A DNA stretch of 64,000 nucleotides from Peptostreptococcaceae bacterium VA2 (GTDB lineage Bacteria; Bacillota; Clostridia; Peptostreptococcales; Peptostreptococcaceae). The stretch is from the NCBI GenBank assembly GCA_000686145.1, contig JMMB01000007.1:806001-870000 (forward strand), in the 5' to 3' direction. Each line of letters begins with the position of its first letter. Position 1 is the first letter of the stretch. The notes under the pieces are model-generated. The model saw nothing but the letters and a program-made list of their open reading frames with translations. It was not told the origin of the DNA and searched no databases. The translations under genes and the position numbers were made by a program. Below are positions 63,759-64,000 of the stretch, in pieces.

Positions 63759-63779
63759 TAAGATAATTTAATTATCTTA
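63759..63779 (+). repeat. Small hairpin between agrB and agrD
   Basis: TAAGATAA-TTTAA-TTATCTTA, an 8-bp stem about 10 bases past the agrB stop codon. It may stabilise or separate the agrD part of the transcript. Confidence 0.55.
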
Positions 63780-63818
63780 AGATAAATTAATAAAACTTTA
63801 TTAAAAGGGGGATTTAAA

Positions 63819-63938
63819 ATGAATTTTTTATTTGACACGATATCTAATATGATATCAAGCGTTTCACAAGGTGCTTCTACATTCTGCGTACTGGTATTTT
63901 TCGAGCCAGAGGTACCAAAATCATTAAGAGAAGAATAA
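63819..63938 (+). CDS. agrD: AgrD autoinducing-peptide precursor
   Basis: This 39-residue peptide was found by eye downstream of agrB. It has an amphipathic N-terminal leader (MNFLFDTISNMISSVSQ), a core centred on C23 and an acidic C-terminal recognition tail FEPEVPKSLREE that matches the family's conserved E-x-E-V-P-K. By alignment with S. aureus AgrD the thiolactone ring would be C23-V-L-V-F27, with a tail of a few residues such as AST-F before C23. The SD AAAAGGGGG is 6 bases upstream. The exact N-terminus of the mature peptide cannot be told from sequence. Confidence 0.93.
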   Translation: MNFLFDTISNMISSVSQGASTFCVLVFFEPEVPKSLREE

Positions 63939-63943
63939 TAAAT

Positions 63944-63981
63944 AATTAAAACCATAGGGATATATCCCTATGGTTTTAATT
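63944..63981 (+). terminator. Strong terminator after agrD
   Basis: AATTAAAACCATAGGGA-TATA-TCCCTATGGTTTTAATT, a perfect 17-bp stem 6 bases past agrD. It closes the operon before any receptor gene. Confidence 0.92.
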
Positions 63982-64000
63982 AAATTATATATTAGGTGAT

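Noticed and set aside
1-64000. CRISPR arrays, IS elements, prophage genes, tRNA or rRNA genes
   Set aside because: No spaced repeats, transposase, integrase or structural RNA signature was seen on either strand.

Overview
The window is a low-GC (clearly AT-rich), gene-dense stretch of an anaerobic, endospore-forming Firmicute. A clostridial-type PFOR, rubrerythrin, [FeFe]-hydrogenase, selenocysteine formate dehydrogenase, spoVD/spoVE, spoIIGA-sigE-sigG and class III FBPase together point to the Peptostreptococcaceae (Clostridioides/Paraclostridium/Terrisporobacter/Romboutsia type). The genus cannot be fixed from the sequence alone. I saw no IS element, prophage, CRISPR array, rRNA or tRNA.

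Layout. 1-9.0 kb is central metabolism: the 3' part of PFOR, fbp, rubrerythrin, then a glucose PTS module (glcT, IIA, IICB) in which each gene has its own RAT/terminator antitermination switch. 9.0-12.7 kb holds a D-aspartate-ligase-like ATP-grasp enzyme, an Asp/Glu racemase and a MurE that lacks the DAP-type DNPR motif; together they suggest a Lys-type peptidoglycan with a D-Asp bridge. 12.8-16.8 kb is a LytS/LytR pair next to a CstA-family transporter, with a 21-bp-phased direct repeat in the cstA leader. 17.0-22.3 kb is a two-component system with an FtsX-type ABC exporter. 22.4-29.3 kb holds ychF, a membrane-anchored chelatase-like protein, a YmfF/YmfH peptidase pair, lgt and rsmH.

29.4-45.5 kb is a formate/hydrogen/pterin-cofactor island: mogA, moaC, hydF-hydE-hydG, hydA (minus strand), divergent fdhF read through a UGA with a clear SECIS hairpin, fdhD, tupABC, moeA, a MoeA-PBP fusion and a MOSC protein. 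It builds the H-cluster and the Mo/W-pterin cofactor and supplies both redox enzymes. It lies between rsmH and ftsL/spoVD, which are normally adjacent in the dcw cluster.

45.6-62.5 kb is the division and cell-wall cluster: ftsL-like, spoVD, murF, mraY, murD, spoVE, murG, murA, ftsQ, two DUF881 genes, sbp and ftsZ, followed by spoIIGA, sigE and sigG. Several leaders here (spoVE, murA, sigG) can fold so that the ribosome binding site is masked or crowded, and murF has a promoter followed at once by a terminator-like hairpin. 62.5-64.0 kb is a small agr-type quorum-sensing operon: a kinase-less sensor-like membrane protein, AgrB, and a 39-residue AgrD, closed by a strong terminator with no agrC or agrA in view.
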